NCBI GenBank assembly: GCA_036924285.1
Contig: JAYKYS010000011.1
Location: 3,968,001 to 4,032,000 of the forward strand
Direction: 5' to 3'
DNA: 64,000 nt
Source: Asterella californica
Lineage: Eukaryota; Streptophyta; Marchantiopsida; Marchantiales; Aytoniaceae
Positions within the stretch are counted from its first letter, which is position 1; the number at the start of each line of letters is the position of its first letter. The translations under genes were made by a program, and so were the position numbers. Under the pieces are notes generated by a model. That model was given only the letters and a program-made list of their open reading frames with translations, had not been told where the DNA came from and made no database searches. Positions 1-11,688 of the stretch are shown in pieces.

Positions 1-263
1 CCAATGATACCGACATTGTATAAGAACAGTCCTCAGCTGAAAAGATCAGTTACCCGTAGCTGTTGGTTGAAGTTTCTTTACATGTCCTGTAGAGCCCAAA
101 AAAGTTCGACTGCTACATTAGTATATAACTACTTAATTTGTATGTAGCTGCGATGTCCCTTTGATGCAGATTTCATAGGTTCCTCAATAGACCCGCGAGA
201 CTAGACCGAACAGTCTAGTGAGACTAGTCTAGTCTCGAGGTTTCTATCCATGTCAGGGTCCAC
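1..263. repeat. Dispersed repeat, copy 1 (second copy at 47454-47698)
   Basis: This stretch is nearly identical to 47454-47698 in the same orientation. Both copies share a sharp right boundary at the words GGGTCCAC, after which the two loci diverge completely. The left limit cannot be judged because the window begins inside the repeat. No long reading frame and no LTR-like TG...CA ends were seen. It may be part of a larger low-copy transposon or a segmental duplication. Confidence 0.8.
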
Positions 264-275
264 AGGCGAAAAAAA

Positions 276-768
276 GGCGTGGAAAAGCCAACAGATACAA
301 GCACGCACTTGAGAAAACTTTTGTGCGCATCCACTGCCATCACTTCTCCTTTCGATCGTCACGCGAAGAAGAATAGCGACCGGTAGTGGTATCACAGAGT
401 GCATTACGAACATCATCCACATCCGTTCACGGCCGATCGTCACGAGCACATACAGTAGGGAAAGCGTTCACAGTTCAGATAGACTGCGTGAGCACGGGCG
501 CCAATCTACTGAAGATGGAGCTCGAAATTTCTATCTGGCACGTTCTTAGTGTTGAAAGGCGTGGAAAGCCAACAGATACACGCACGCAACAGATACACGC
601 ACGCACTTGGAAAAACTTTTGTCCGCATCCACTGCCATCACCTCTCCTTTCGATCCTCACGCGAAGAAGAACAGCGACCGGTGGTGGTATCACATAGTGC
701 ATTATGAACATCATCCACATCCGTTCACGGCCGATCGTCACGAGCACATACAGTAGGGAGAGCATTCA
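276..768. repeat. Imperfect tandem duplication (276-470 and 558-768)
   Basis: Two direct copies of about 195-210 bp run from the word GGCGTGGAAA to the word CAGTAGGG. They are separated by about 87 bp of unique sequence. The second copy carries an additional internal doubling of a 16-bp ACAGATACACGCACGC segment. Short antisense reading frames in both copies encode similar peptides, but this follows from the duplication and does not argue for a gene. Confidence 0.8.
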
Positions 769-1619
769 AAGGCAGACGCAACAGAAAGAGATTGAGATAT
801 AAAGAGATAGAGACAAGTGGAATTTTCTGATTGTCCTACATCAAAGACCTGCAAACCAACAATTTCCTAGTAAGCTCGTGGTAACTTGGGTTCACCGCTT
901 CAAATTCCTCGTACGCTCGTTTGGTGACTTACATATATATATATAGATTTCGTTCATAGCAAACATCTACCCTTCAGAAATAGTATTTTCGTACTACGCA
1001 TCTATCCTTCCGTAATTTCATTTTCGATTCCTCACGCTTTCCTGTAACTAATCGCTCCGCATGCACATCAAATATCACAACTTGCAGCATAAACTGAACA
1101 CATTTGAATTTCAACACATACGGCTCAGCAAGAATCTGAACAATCGTTGCACACTTGAATTTGAATTTAGCGGACCGATCAGTTACGAACTCAAAGAAAA
1201 AAATTAGTTTCGATTCTACTATCATGACTCCAGCCATAGCTCGATGCTCTAAACACGACCGGTTCAAATAATGCGAATTAGTCTGTAATTCACTGTGCTT
1301 GCTTCAATGTTCGCTGCCCAGCCGGTAAAGGACTGAGGGGGAGTACTTTTGAAAGAGGAACTACTTTAGTTCTGTCTTCACCAGCGGATGAGCGCGTAAT
1401 GTAGCAGCAGAAGCCCTCTAGCTTGTCTGCGCAAAGCCGATAAACCTCTGTTCTCTTCACCCTGATCGATCGGTCAAGCCCACCTCAATTTATTCAGCTC
1501 AATTTGCTGTACTCCGTTTGTCTCTCGAGAAGAGCTTGCGGTTCCACCTTGCAGCGCCAACGTTGCTGATAGTGAGAAGAGATTGCGACCCGCTCTTCTC
1601 TTAAGCTTGGACTGACCGC
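769..1619. other. No gene seen
   Basis: Noncoding sequence without long reading frames, repeats or convincing splice signals. A short (AT)n tract lies near 931-942. Confidence 0.5.
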
Positions 1620-2520
1620 TGCAGAAGCGTGGGTTCGGCTTCCCTTGGTGAGCGTTGGACTTTTCCCAGGTGGAAAGCCGGGAAGGCCCGGCTTCCCTTG
1701 GTGGGAAGAATGCTCACCCGGCTTACCTGTCCCTCCCGGCTCACCTGGTGAGCGGACGAGGCCCCGGCTTGGTGCTTCCCTTGGTTCCCGAGGGAAGGCT
1801 TCTCTTGGTGGGCACGACTTCCTTTCCTTTGGTGAGCAGACGAGGCCCGGCTTGGGTGGGAAGGGTCACCCGGCTCACCTGGTGGGGTCCCTCACCCGGC
1901 TTGGTGCTTCCCTTGGTGGGCAAGGTAAGCAGAATGCTTCACCCGGCTTGGGTTGTAGCGCCCGGTTGGGTGGGACGGGTCACCCGTCTTGAGTTGTAGC
2001 GCAGGTTGTGTAGCTGCCTTCGTCCTGTGCGGAGAAACGGAAAACCTCCAACGCTCACCAAGAGAAGCCGGACCTCGTCTGCTCACCAAGCCGGGCCTCG
2101 TCTGCTCACCAAAGGAAAGGAAGTCGTGCCCACCAAGGGAAGGCTTGGTGAGGGACCCCACCAGGTGAGCCGGGTGACCCTTCCCACCCAAGCCGGGCCT
2201 CGTCTGCTCACCAAAGGAAAGGAAGTCGTGCCCACCAAGAGAAGCCTTCCCTTGGGAACCAAGGGCATTCTGCTACCAAGGGAAGCCGGGTGAGCATTCT
2301 GCTTACCTTGCCCACGAAGGGAAGCACCAAGCCGGGTGACGGACCCCACCAGGTGAGCCGGGTGACCCTTCCCACCCAAGCCGGGTGACCCGTGCGGTAC
2401 CCAAGCCAAGCCGGGTGGGATACGTGCCACCCTGATCCGTGCGTACACAACCCAAGCCGGGTGACCCGTCCCACCCAAGCGTGCGCTACAACTCAAGACG
2501 GGTGACGCGTCCCGGGCTGC
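1620..2520. repeat. GC-rich block of mixed inverted and direct repeats (foldback-like)
   Basis: The block is built from a few GC-rich words such as CCGGCTTGGGTGGGAAGGG, GGTCACCCGGCTCACCTGG and GGTGGGCACGACTTCC. These occur in one orientation in about 1640-1998 and in reverse complement in about 2038-2500. For example 1795-1896 is repeated as the reverse complement near 2148-2249, and the segment around 1860-1945 reappears inverted near 2280-2380. The reading frames on both strands here (for example 1645-1992 and 2083-2574) are repeat artefacts rich in Pro, Gly and Leu. The block could be a foldback transposon or an expanded minisatellite with inversions. Confidence 0.75.
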
Positions 2521-2654
2521 GTGGCAGCTTTCTCTGGGCTGCGAAACTTCCTTCTCCTGGAGATTCGATGACAACTACTCTCTTCCCATTCTCCCCGGCT
2601 TATCTCTCCCCCGGCGGCTCTCGATGACATTCTCGTAACAGTAGAGGATATGGG

Positions 2655-2682
2655 CCTCATGTACACTTCAGTGTACATGAGG
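2655..2682. repeat. Perfect 12-bp hairpin with 4-base loop
   Basis: CCTCATGTACAC at 2655-2666 is followed by the loop TTCA and its exact reverse complement at 2671-2682. It lies directly upstream of a second hairpin (2691-2734). No T-tract follows, so it is not a typical terminator. Confidence 0.8.
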
Positions 2683-2690
2683 ATCCACAT

Positions 2691-2734
2691 ATTAATGTTC
2701 TGACCCTTCCGACGGGAAGGGTTAGAACATTAAT
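2691..2734. repeat. Near-perfect hairpin with ACCCTTCC...GGAAGGGT core
   Basis: ATTAATGTTCT at 2691-2701 pairs with AGAACATTAAT at 2724-2734, and an inner ACCCTTCC/GGAAGGGT stem surrounds a tiny loop. One mismatch separates the inner and outer stems. The same AT-rich outer stem with an (A)ACCCTTC core recurs at about 3544-3583, 32194-32240, 35459-35512, 36608-36652 and 37154-37206, which suggests a dispersed family of short palindromic elements. Confidence 0.7.
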
Positions 2735-2739
2735 TAATG

Positions 2740-3740
2740 TCCTTCATTAAACGGCGCCAATAGAAATCTAGGTCGGCGGCCTTATACCCCAGGAGCGCAG
2801 CAGTCCCCTTTTCACTTATGGGTTCTTTTTGGATGAGTTGGCTACTCCAGGAATGACTACCATATAACAATTATAAATTAATTTAATTTTCTATATTACT
2901 TAATATAATAAATTTTAATAACACTTAGACATTTTCCGATAAGAGAAAACGATTTTCATTGTACAAGGCCGTGAGGAAGGATATTCTCCCCAGCTCGAAC
3001 TCTGGACATGGAATTTGTTAACCAACACAATTCTCACTGTGCTAAGTTTAGGTGTTTATTAGAATGATGTTATTTTGAGTGATAATGTTAATCTTCAAAC
3101 ACTTACCAAAAATATTTAACAGATCTTTCTATACAAAAGTTCATTCATGCCGAGTAAGAAGTACTTTCTTGATATCATAAAGGGACTAAGACTTCTCGGA
3201 GCTTCTTGGTATCATCCGAGAAAAAAAAACCTTCATATATGCCGAGATAATCGCAAATATTAATTTAGATATTCGCAGTGAGAACCCAGTCATAAGCCGA
3301 ACACGATCTACTTAGTCTATAAATCTTCAACCAATGGTGTAATAAAAGAACAGTTCTGTTGCTTTCCTCATCCACTGCTGTTGATCGATTTTACTGTAAT
3401 CACCCACATTAGAGCTCTATACAATGTCATTTACTTTGTTGGATGATGAAGTGACCATGACCAGAATAACGATAATTGTAAATCTTTTGAATTCGATCCA
3501 TTACATGTAACTAACTAGGATATTCACCTAAGAGGATTTTTATTAATTTATGCCATAACTCTAAGGGTTAACCGATAAATTAACTTGTAAATGAAATGAT
3601 GATGTTTTGTGAACTCTGTCTCGGACTTGTACTCGTAACAGCATGAGAGTCAACTTTACACTTATGGGTTGTGTCTTAACACTTACTAACTACAAAAAGA
3701 ATTCATCGTTTAAAATAATTACTATAATAACTTTACATAA
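2740..3740. other. AT-rich, no gene seen; one weak palindrome at 3544-3583
   Basis: No long reading frame occurs in this kilobase. A decayed member of the short palindrome family is visible at about 3544-3583, where TAATTTAT and ATAAATTA form the outer arms. A box-B-like word GCTCGAACTC near 2994 hints at a degenerate tRNA-derived sequence but no cloverleaf can be drawn. Confidence 0.5.
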
Positions 3741-3743
3741 GGA

Positions 3744-5405
3744 TTATGTGTTTACCGGTAACATAGAACACCATTCGATGTACGAGGCTGTGGGGAAATA
3801 GCAACAACAAGCAACATCCTCCGGTCTTCTTTCTAACTGCTGGATCCTTAATGCAAGAAGATCCTCCGTACCTCTACCATCTTCCCATGACAAAACATTC
3901 AAAGTAGGCACAACCTCCTCAATCGACATCACAGGTTTTTGTCCTAGTATCAACTTTGCTGGCATGTAACCTGTAACGGTACTATGAGTTGTACGATCTG
4001 TCCACAAAGCAAATGGTAGCCATTCACGGATCTTACCATTGCAAGCTTTTACCAAAGCTTTGATGATTGGCGGATGACCTTGTTCGCTCTTGCCATTCCC
4101 TTCAGGATTGTAAGCAGTGGTTAACGCCAACTTGATTCCCAATCGCTTGAAGAAATCAACTGCTTCTTGTGAATCCAGCTCACCCCTATCTGCAGTGATC
4201 TTCCCCACACACCTATACCTACAAATAACATCTTCAAGTAGAAAGCGGCAGACACTAGCAGTGGTCTTCGTCCTCAGGGCACGGCCTTCGACTTGGTTAG
4301 ATAGATCTTCTCTAGCCAAGACTATATACCTCATTTGTCCGAGTCCAAATGGCATAGTTACCAGATCAACTACCCATTTGTAATGAATGGCTAAAGGATA
4401 AGTAGGATGCAATCCATCACGATGACGTACGTTGAAATACATCTGGCAAGGTATACAGGATGAAACAAACTGTACTACATCCTTATACATACCCTTCCAC
4501 CAATACTTCTCCTTCATCTTGGCAAATGTAGCCCAAACTCCTCTATGACCGGCCCATAGACTCTCATGAAACTCCTTGATCAGCTGCTGCTGCAATTCCA
4601 AGTCACATACCACCCGTTGCGGTATACCTCCTTGTAGCTTAGGGCGCTTCCATAGATGTCCTCCATGTAAAAAGTAACCATAAGCTATTCTACGGATCCT
4701 CTTGAAATCTGCATCAGACCAGCCTTCTTGCCTTTCCAATGAACTTAAATAGCACCCAAGGTCCAACCACTCGCCATCATACATAGTTTCCTCAAATAAC
4801 TCCAATGGAGCTGCAAAACAGCTTCTATCCTTTCTAGCAAGAACACTAGAATAGAACTCTGTTCCCACATCCTCCTGGTCATCTATTATTTCCTTCTCAC
4901 CGTAGTACCTAGCCCTTGATAACATATCTGCCACAAGATTATCTTTTCCTGCAATATGTCTAAACTCTGGGTTCAAGGACTTGATATATGCTATCCACCT
5001 CAACATAGCAATATCTGGAGTTGTACAACTAGTAATCATTCCCCAGAGAGGTAAACAATCAGTCTCCACAACCACAGGTGCTCCTATCAAGTATTCCTTG
5101 TCACTTTTCATCGTAGTAACCACTCCCCATAGCTCTCTCTTGACAGGGTAGTCTCTCTGACGCGAACTTAACACCTTAGCACCAAAACGCACCACATATC
5201 TATTTCCATCCTCATCGTCTTGTCCTACAGCCCATCCAATGCCAATAGGACTAGTATCAACAGTAAGGATAACAGATCTGCCCAACTCATATGTTACCTT
5301 CCGTAGAGTTGGTGGTGAAGTCAAAAGATCCTTCAACTTCCTCATAGACTCTCTTTGCTCCTCGTGCCACTGAAATCTTTGCCCCTTCCTCAGCAGCTTG
5401 TACAA
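3744..5405 (-). pseudogene. Element A RNase H and truncated integrase
   Basis: The 553-codon frame starts in the RT/RNase H connection. RNase H is recognisable by TVDTSPIGIGWAVGQ near residue 50 and ETDCLPLWG near residue 115. The integrase zinc-binding part has the HHCC pattern (HESLWAGH ... CIPCQ, about residues 278-322). The catalytic core shows the three expected acidic residues: Asp in VVDLVTMPFG, Asp in ADRGEL, and Glu in the GNGKSE segment. After RRPEDV, homology to element B (10702-11685) ends abruptly and about 20 unrelated residues lead to a stop. The GPY/F-like region seen in B is therefore missing, and the truncation point is near 3815. It lies in the same frame as the RT segment at 5436-6461, separated by one TGA that replaces a Trp codon conserved in B. 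Confidence 0.9.
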
Positions 5406-5435
5406 CGGATCTGCTACATGAGCAAAGTGTGGAAT

Positions 5436-6461
5436 TCATATATGGTAAAACACACATGCACCTAGAAACCTTCTCACCTCAGTAACTGATCCACATGTCT
5501 CCTTCATCCTTCGAATGACATCAACCTTGTTTGGACAAGGTTTCCGACCATAAGATCCACATAGGTGCCCCACAATCAACACTTCTTGTTCTCCAAATAC
5601 AGACTTTGCTCCTGATAAAGTCAAATGAACCTCCTCCAGTCGGCTCAATGTCTTATCGCAGTCAATTATATGGTCTGCAACAAACTTACGGCACCCCCTC
5701 TGATCCTTTACGTCATTCTTCTCCTCCTCAGCACACCCTTTGATCGGTACATCATCAAGGAATGGCATAGTTTTTTCAGGAATGAAATCTCTCAAAACTT
5801 TATTCATGTCATTCATCATATGTGCTACAGAATTGGTAGCACTTTGTGGCAAGGTGCACATCCTTAGTAACCCCAAAGGCGTCCTCATTGTAGTCAAGTC
5901 TCTTCTCTCAGAGGATAACTGAAACTGATCGTACCCTGAATATAAGTCACCCATTGAATAGATAGCACGGCCAACAAAAGCCTCTGCAAACTCGTCTACA
6001 ATAGGTCCTATACCCATATTCCTGATAGTCACTTTGTTAACTGGCTCCATATCTTGAATAAATCTCAAAGCTCCACTCTTCTTCGGAACAGTAAACCATC
6101 TGCTAGAGTAAGGAGCTATAGATGGTTCCAGGATACCCATCCTAATCCTCTCATTGAGCAAGTCTATCAGCTTTGGTAGATGAGCTCTAGGTACAGGGAT
6201 AGGACGTAGATTCCAAGACACATGCGGTATAGTAAAGATTACCATAGGTGCAACTACACTTGGATCTACACATCCTACTTTATGTGACTCAAACGCAAAC
6301 GCCTTACCATGCCTAGATAGCATCCCTCTGAAGCTCTTCTTCTCTTGCTCAGTAAGAAATCCATCACCTCCAATCCTCAGCTCCTTCAGTGTTGTTTTTG
6401 TGAACTGGTGCTCAATTCTTCTCGGTCCTCTGAGCTTCGGTTCTCGTGCAGCTTGCTCCAT
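5436..6461 (-). pseudogene. Element A reverse transcriptase
   Basis: The segment encodes the RT of a Ty3/gypsy element. Visible motifs are YSSRWFTVPKKSGALRFIQD, the thumb/palm segment GDLYSGYDQFQL, the polymerase active site in PFLDDVPIKG (F-x-D-D form) and the connection VRRFLGACVFY. Compared with element B it aligns along its full length. It is interrupted upstream by a TAG (between 6461 and 6465) and downstream by a TGA near 5434, all in one frame. A point-mutated fossil copy is the best reading. Confidence 0.9.
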
Positions 6462-6464
6462 CTT

Positions 6465-6689
6465 CTAATTGTAATCGAGTGGTAAAAGCAAAGCCACTGG
6501 TTTGACTTTCTTTGCCACTGACTTGTACTTGGTCTCCACATACACCTCTTGTCGATCTATAAACTTATCAATTACATCATAAAGCTCCTTGGAGCTCACT
6601 CTCACCACTCTATCTACATCATCTATAGAATTTTCTACTATAGATTTCAACTCCCTTATAGTATCTACCAAATACTGCTCTTCAAACAC
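6465..6689 (-). pseudogene. Element A pol N-terminal segment
   Basis: This fragment is in frame with the RT segment at 5436-6461 and corresponds to the N-terminal spacer of pol in elements B and D. The match is clearest at VETKYKSVAKKVKPVALLLP, which B has as VHTKYRTVARKVKPVATQLP. The upstream part of pol, back to the frameshift site at 6923-6929, is also broken. No catalytic motif is expected here. Confidence 0.7.
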
Positions 6690-6880
6690 TCCAGATATGT
6701 ATTCATCTCTTGCTAACTCTCCACTATCTCACAAAGACTGCTGTACATACTTCACATGTTGCCTCTCAAACCTCTTCAGATTCTCAACCTTCCTATAACA
6801 CACTGATCCACATGACGTCAATCCTAAGAAGCTAGTGGATAAAGCTTCCTGCTCTACTGGATCAGGCGAGAATCCTTTCT

Positions 6881-7381
6881 CTACTGTACCGTTGAAGTCT
6901 CGCTCTTCAATGGTACTCTGCCAAAACCCCTAGACTCTCTAAACTCCTGAGTAATCTTAGGTAGTGGACGGTCTCTCAAGCTATCGCGATTTCTCTCACG
7001 TTCTGCAGCAACGGTAAAAAATTGAATAGCTCTTCTGTCATCTCTACTACGTATCCTAGCATAGGCTGAACCATCATCCAGAACTCGTGTCTCCATTCTA
7101 ACAGCAGTAATGTAAGGCTGCCCTAGAATGATAGGATAGGTTGACATGTCTTATACAAAGAAATTCTGAACATCACTGATGTCACCCACAGTTATCTTGA
7201 TGTTGGGACAAGCACCATAGAGTTCTCCCCTCTGGTTGTTGGTAGCACGGATGAGCCATCCATGGTCGGTGTCTATGGGCCACCTCCCACGCTTGTACAG
7301 CTCCTTAGACATCAGATTAATCTCTGAGCCGTGATCAATCAATGCCACCACAGGTTCCTCCAGATCTCCCAACTTCACCAA
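6881..7381 (-). pseudogene. Element A retroviral-type aspartic protease
   Basis: Two frames, 7151-7381 and 6881-7147, are in phase and separated by one TAA. The first holds the active-site loop ALIDHGSEINLMSKELY, in which Asp-His-Gly-Ser replaces the usual Asp-Thr/Ser-Gly; the second holds the flap and second-half motif ILGQPYITAVRMETRV. The same DHGS form occurs in B, D and E, so it is a lineage trait and not decay in this copy. The segment continues the gag-protease polyprotein and ends at the frameshift site. Confidence 0.85.
6923..6929 (-). promoter_or_regulatory. Putative -1 ribosomal frameshift site (GGGTTTT) of element A
   Basis: On the minus strand the protease frame reads GGT TTT preceded by G, giving the slippery heptamer G GGT TTT in the correct phase. 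The -1 frame after it is open and encodes pol-like sequence beginning with WQSTIEERDF, whereas the protease frame ends shortly after. Element D has the same heptamer at the equivalent place (58284-58290). Confidence 0.6.
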
Positions 7382-7574
7382 GGTCTATGTGGTTGCTCTT
7401 GCCTAATGGTTGTGAGAGTAATGGCTCTTCTGCGATGCTTCCACCTCATCTTCAAACCTCACGTGCTGATAGGATCTCCCTTCTGATACTTGAGAGCAGT
7501 AACCAGCAATCTCATCTTCCTCATCCTCCTCATCCTCCGACAGTTTGGTCCCTAGAGCGTTAAGCGTAGCTGCT

Positions 7575-8077
7575 TCACCCAAAATCTGACGTTTCCCTCT
7601 TGATGATATCTATGATAACCTCATGGAACTCACGTTTTGCAATCCCAAGAATCTCACCCAAAGTAAACTCAACCTTCCCATTCAAGATACGATTCTCTAA
7701 CACCTGCTTCAAGTCTGTAGCAATCTCAATGTCAGACTGAAGTTTGTATGCAAGCATCTTACTCTTCTTTTTGCTTCTCTCCTTCTCCTTTGGTGTTGTA
7801 GATGATAGATCCTCCATAGTTTCCTCCCGAGTAGGTGTTGTCTCCTGCCTTGCCTCTGGTCTAGTCCTTTCACTCTTTGTAGCAGGTCGTTTGGTTATAG
7901 AAGCCTCACCTGCATCCTCCCTCTTGCGTTTTTCTTCTAGTACAGCTTCATGCTGACTTCTTGCAACATAAGCATGCACTGACATAGTATCCACAGGATC
8001 ATTCCATCCTGTAGCTTCTCGAATTGAGTTGCCAATCCTTCGTAGCACATCCTTGTCTAGCTCTGTTCTAGCTACGG
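7575..8077 (-). pseudogene. Element A gag C-terminal part, left half of the split gag
   Basis: This segment continues gag from 21007 across the nested insertion: the codons on either side of the ACGG duplication join in frame (VVRSV then ARTELDKDVLRR). It matches the middle of the element B polyprotein, including GWNDPVDTMSVHAYV and a conserved block LQSDIEIATDLKQVLENRILNGKVEF before the protease. A frameshift between 7575 and 7381 separates it from the protease segment. The block is highly charged and probably a linker between nucleocapsid and protease. Confidence 0.85.
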
Positions 8078-8623
8078 TGTCCTGTTGTGGGACCAGTTAG
8101 TATGTAAATTACTCGTATAAGTGCGTTTTGCACACAATTGTAGAAGTTGTGGTGTAATGGGATCTAAAACATTGCTCTTATGAGCTTAGAATGCTCTATT
8201 ATCTGCTTGGGGTCTCCATGGGGCAGAAAAGGACAAGGTTGAGTCCTTTAACTTCTCATTGGTCCACCCAAAAGTGAAGATAACTTGTCATCTACCTAAG
8301 TGTGCGCTCTGGGAGGATCGGGGCACTTTGACGAGGGATTTTGGAGATCAGAGGGCATGGGCGGAGAGCTCTCGACGGGAGGAGCAATCTGACCACAAAT
8401 TTCACTCGATTTGGAGGTCCAGGGCATACGTTATGGCGATTTGAAGTTCATAGAGTGATGAGAGTACATAGCTTTCTCTTCCGATTGTAAGATTAAGGGG
8501 TTTGAGTGATTGAACCGTCAGATTGAGACCAGATTTCATGGGCTTGTAGTCTGTCAGCTGCTGAAGCTCTGACCACAAATTTCACCACCGGATGTTGTGC
8601 GGATAGACTTTAGCGACCTACGT
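8078..8623 (+). mobile_element. Solo LTR1, reverse-oriented to its neighbours, part 1 of 3
   Basis: The sequence from 8078 is the reverse complement of the end of the LTR of element B (8624-10656), beginning TGTCCTGTTGTGGG. It follows that LTR to about 8604, then skips about 507 bp and resumes at the segment matching 9601-9622. The solo LTR is then interrupted by element B at 8624 and continues at 18733-18776 and 20060-21002. The complete insertion is flanked by ACGG on both sides. Confidence 0.9.
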
Positions 8624-10656
8624 TGTCGTAGCGAGAGCCTTTCCTTTGAGCAAGGGCGTACCTTCTGGCTGTGGCTAGCGATCAATGCACAGCAGAGCGA
8701 CAAGTTTCTTGTAGATTTCTCTCTAACTTCCTCGATAACTAAGCACTTTCTTTCTCTCAGTAAAGGGTCAAGATAACTACACAAAAACGTTGGATGATCA
8801 TGGGCACGACAAACGGGATATGTGATGACATGATTTCTCGGTAGTATTCCTCTCCGAAGTTTGTCACTACTAGGGCTTCGTACATGGCTTTGGGTCGACA
8901 GATGTGTCTTATCTCGCACTGGGTGTTAAAGTTTACAGGAGGGAGCTGATTTAGATCCATCCTTCGTTAGATGAGGATAAAGACGGTGAGATCCCATTCT
9001 TGGCCGTAAGTGACAACAGGTAAGATCACAGGGACAAGCGAGAGCATGACTTGCGCGGTAAAGTTATGCTCGAAGGATCCTATCAGAAACTGTTGAAAGT
9101 GAACTCGTTCCATGTACATCAGTTTAATCGAGAAAGGGTTTCGAAAAGGAAATCTGGGCGGTAAGTAGAGTCCTTCGTCCATCTCTCACAACATGTGCAC
9201 TACAACTACAAAGGTATCTCGAACCATAAAACTCCGATACAATCTCATAGGATCACCACGATCTCTCCAGGAACAATCTCTTGGATTTCTCAAGGTCGAA
9301 TGCCCCCACACAGGTCACTCCCCTTTGCTTAAAAGTTTCGAACACAAAACAAGGACAGGTGCAAGCTCCCTAACCAAGCAACCCAAGCCTCACGGACCGA
9401 TGAGGTGGCACACATGCACATCGCATGTTTGGTGCCGCCATACTCATCCACGTGTGGGTCTTCTGGGTGAAAGGTTCTAATGCATGCACCGTAACGTGTC
9501 CCAACAACCGGAGACTAGGCTAGACAGGTAGTCGACTCTACAGGTCAAAGATCGCACTTTGCCACGTTGAGTGCGAACCTAACAACCACATGACGTGGAT
9601 ACAACGTAGGTCGCTAAAGTCATATCTACGCCTAGAATACTCTCCAAAGCAATACAAATGTCGCACTGGATACTTTTCAGCCAGCTGCCGCTAACAACTC
9701 GAGACCTAGAGTAGATATCGTTGCCGATACAACTCGGCAGAAAAACCAGCGAACTTTCACACATGATAGGTACAGATCTACGGCTCAGTCTCCTCTCAAA
9801 CTTGCCACGTAGGTAGGATACTAAAATCTCTACTTGCATGTCAAATTTCAGGAAGATCTGACGGCTAGATCTCCTCCCACAATTAACACAAATCCACAGA
9901 AACTAACACGCACTTCCAATCTCAGATTCAAGACAGAAGCTTCTTCGACTAAATGAACCGTCCACTCCCACTCCAACTTCCTGTGCTATCAATTCAGAAG
10001 GTAAACTCACTACACAGGAAATTTGAGCCGATTTGACCGTTCTGATCGTCCTCCATAAATCTGCAAACTCGCTGCTTCAGATTGACAGCTTTCTGCACCC
10101 CGTCGCCTTCAAATCGCCATTGCGCTCAATCCGCACAACATCCGATGGTGAAATTTGTGGTCAGAGCTTCAGCAGCTGACAGACTACAAGCCCATGAAAT
10201 CTGGTCTCAATCTGACGGCTCAATCACTCAAACCCCTTAATCTTACAATCGGAAGAGAAACTCTTGTACTCTCATCACTCTATGAACTTCAAATCGCCAT
10301 AACGTATGCCCTTGACCTCCAAATCGAGTGAAATTTGTGGTCAGATTGCTCCTCCCGTTGAGAGCTCTCCGCCCATGTCCTCTGATCTTCCCAATCCCTC
10401 GTCAAAAGTGCCCCGAACCTCCCGGAACGCGCACTTAGGTAGAGGACAAGTTACCTTCACTTTTTGGAGGACCAATGAGAAGTTAAAGGACTCAACCTTG
10501 TCCTTTTCTGCCCCATGGAGACCCCCAGCAGATAATAGAGCATTTTAAGCTCATAAGAGCAATGTTTTAGATCCCATTACACCACAACTTCTACAACTGT
10601 GCGCAAAACGCACTTATATGCGTAATTTACATACTAGTTGGTCCCACAACAAGACA
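8624..10656 (-). repeat. Element B 3' LTR (LTR1 family)
   Basis: The 2033-bp LTR runs from TGTCGTAGCG to the end ...ACAAGACA. It matches 16700-18732 almost base for base. The short reading frames in it (for example 8554-8919 and 9193-9480) recur in every LTR1 copy and are not convincing genes. Promoter and polyadenylation signals were not resolved. Confidence 0.95.
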
Positions 10657-10675
10657 TTCACCCCCTCCAAACCTG
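10657..10675 (-). promoter_or_regulatory. Polypurine tract of element B
   Basis: Read on the minus strand, GGTTTGGAGGGGGTGAA stands immediately before the 3' LTR. Element D has an almost identical tract at 54578-54596. This is the expected plus-strand priming site for reverse transcription and it fixes the LTR boundary at 10656. Confidence 0.8.
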
Positions 10676-10701
10676 CACATCCTCCGGTATGTGCCAACTT
10701 G

Positions 10702-11685
10702 TTATCCATAGTCATCATGGTAGCCCTCATCGTGCTCTGAGCTGTCAGGTTCATCATCATCTTCTCTGGCATAAGGTCTGGAAAGATGAGAATCAGACTC
10801 GAGAAGTTCGTCGAAATCAAGAAATCCTTCCCGTCTTCGGAAAACCTTGACCCTTTTACCAGCAATGGGTAACTTCAAGAGTGTACCATCCAATTCTCGC
10901 AAACCATATGTGGCGTTGTCGTGAACGACAACAACAACATAAGGACCAAACCAACGTCGTGCAAACTTCTTGATAGTGCTGTGTTGGTTATCCAAACTGT
11001 TGTCATATACTATGACCCAGTCACCTTCTCGGATCGGCTTCTTCCGCAATCGATGTGTCTTGTCGAATCGCTCCTTGTTCTTCAACCTCGCCTCCTTGAG
11101 TTTGACCAATGCTTCTTCGAGGTCCTCCTCACGTCGCTCAAGCTGCTGAATTCGTAGTGTCAATAGTCCTTCCCTATCAGAACCATCCTCCCAAGGTAGA
11201 CATACCCAAGTAGGAACGTCTCCTTCCGCTGGCATGATAGGTTTTTGACCAGTCATCAGTTCTGTAGGCATGTAACCAGTGACAGTACTATGAGTAGTTC
11301 TATCAGCCCACAACGCAAAAGGAAGAAGTCTAGGCCAGTCCCCATGACGCCCCTTGCACGCTTTCACCAATGCTTGGATGATTGGTGGGTGCCCTCGTTC
11401 ACTTTTCCCATTCGCTTCCGGGTTCATCGAAGTGGTCAACTTCAATCGTATTCCATACTTGTTGAAGAACTCACGTGCTTCATCTGCATTCAACTCTCCT
11501 CTATCTGCACGGATTCTCCCCACGCTTCCATATCTAGAAACGATATCTTCTAGTATGAATCGACAGACAGGTTCAGTAGCTTTGGTGCGTAGAGCCCTCC
11601 CTTCTACAAAGTTAGATAGCTCTTCCCGAGCCAAAACTAAATGACGCATGCCCCAAATTCCTGGTGGCATGGCAACCAGATTCAA
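10702..11685 (-). pseudogene. Element B integrase, C-terminal portion after a nonsense codon
   Basis: This frame follows the pol frame 11689-14253 in phase after a single TAG. The codon aligned in A and D encodes Trp, so a TGG-to-TAG change is likely. The segment carries the integrase core (ADRGEL and GKSERGHPPI, the second and third acidic residues) and TVTGYMPTELMTGQKPIM. A GPY/F-type module follows (WFGPYVVV ... LRELDGTLLKL ... GKRVKVFRR, about residues 235-282), then an acidic tail. No chromodomain is visible. The preceding acidic residue lies next to the stop: the codon aligned with Asp in A and D (VVDLV, VLDLV) reads Asn here (VLNLV). This copy may therefore be inactive even apart from the stop. 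Confidence 0.9.
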
Positions 11686-11688
11686 AAC

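Noticed and set aside
1645..2574. Several overlapping frames of 60-160 codons on both strands
   Set aside because: They fall within the GC-rich inverted repeat block, are low-complexity and mirror each other; base composition alone explains the lack of stops.
2655..2734. Bacterial-type transcription terminators
   Set aside because: No T-tract follows either hairpin and the window is clearly eukaryotic.
8554..9839. Small reading frames that recur in every LTR1 copy (for example 8757-8960, 8967-9182, 9193-9480)
   Set aside because: They are repeated because the LTR is repeated; they have no recognised domain, lie on both strands, and are at equivalent places in the solo LTR, so they are not evidence for genes.
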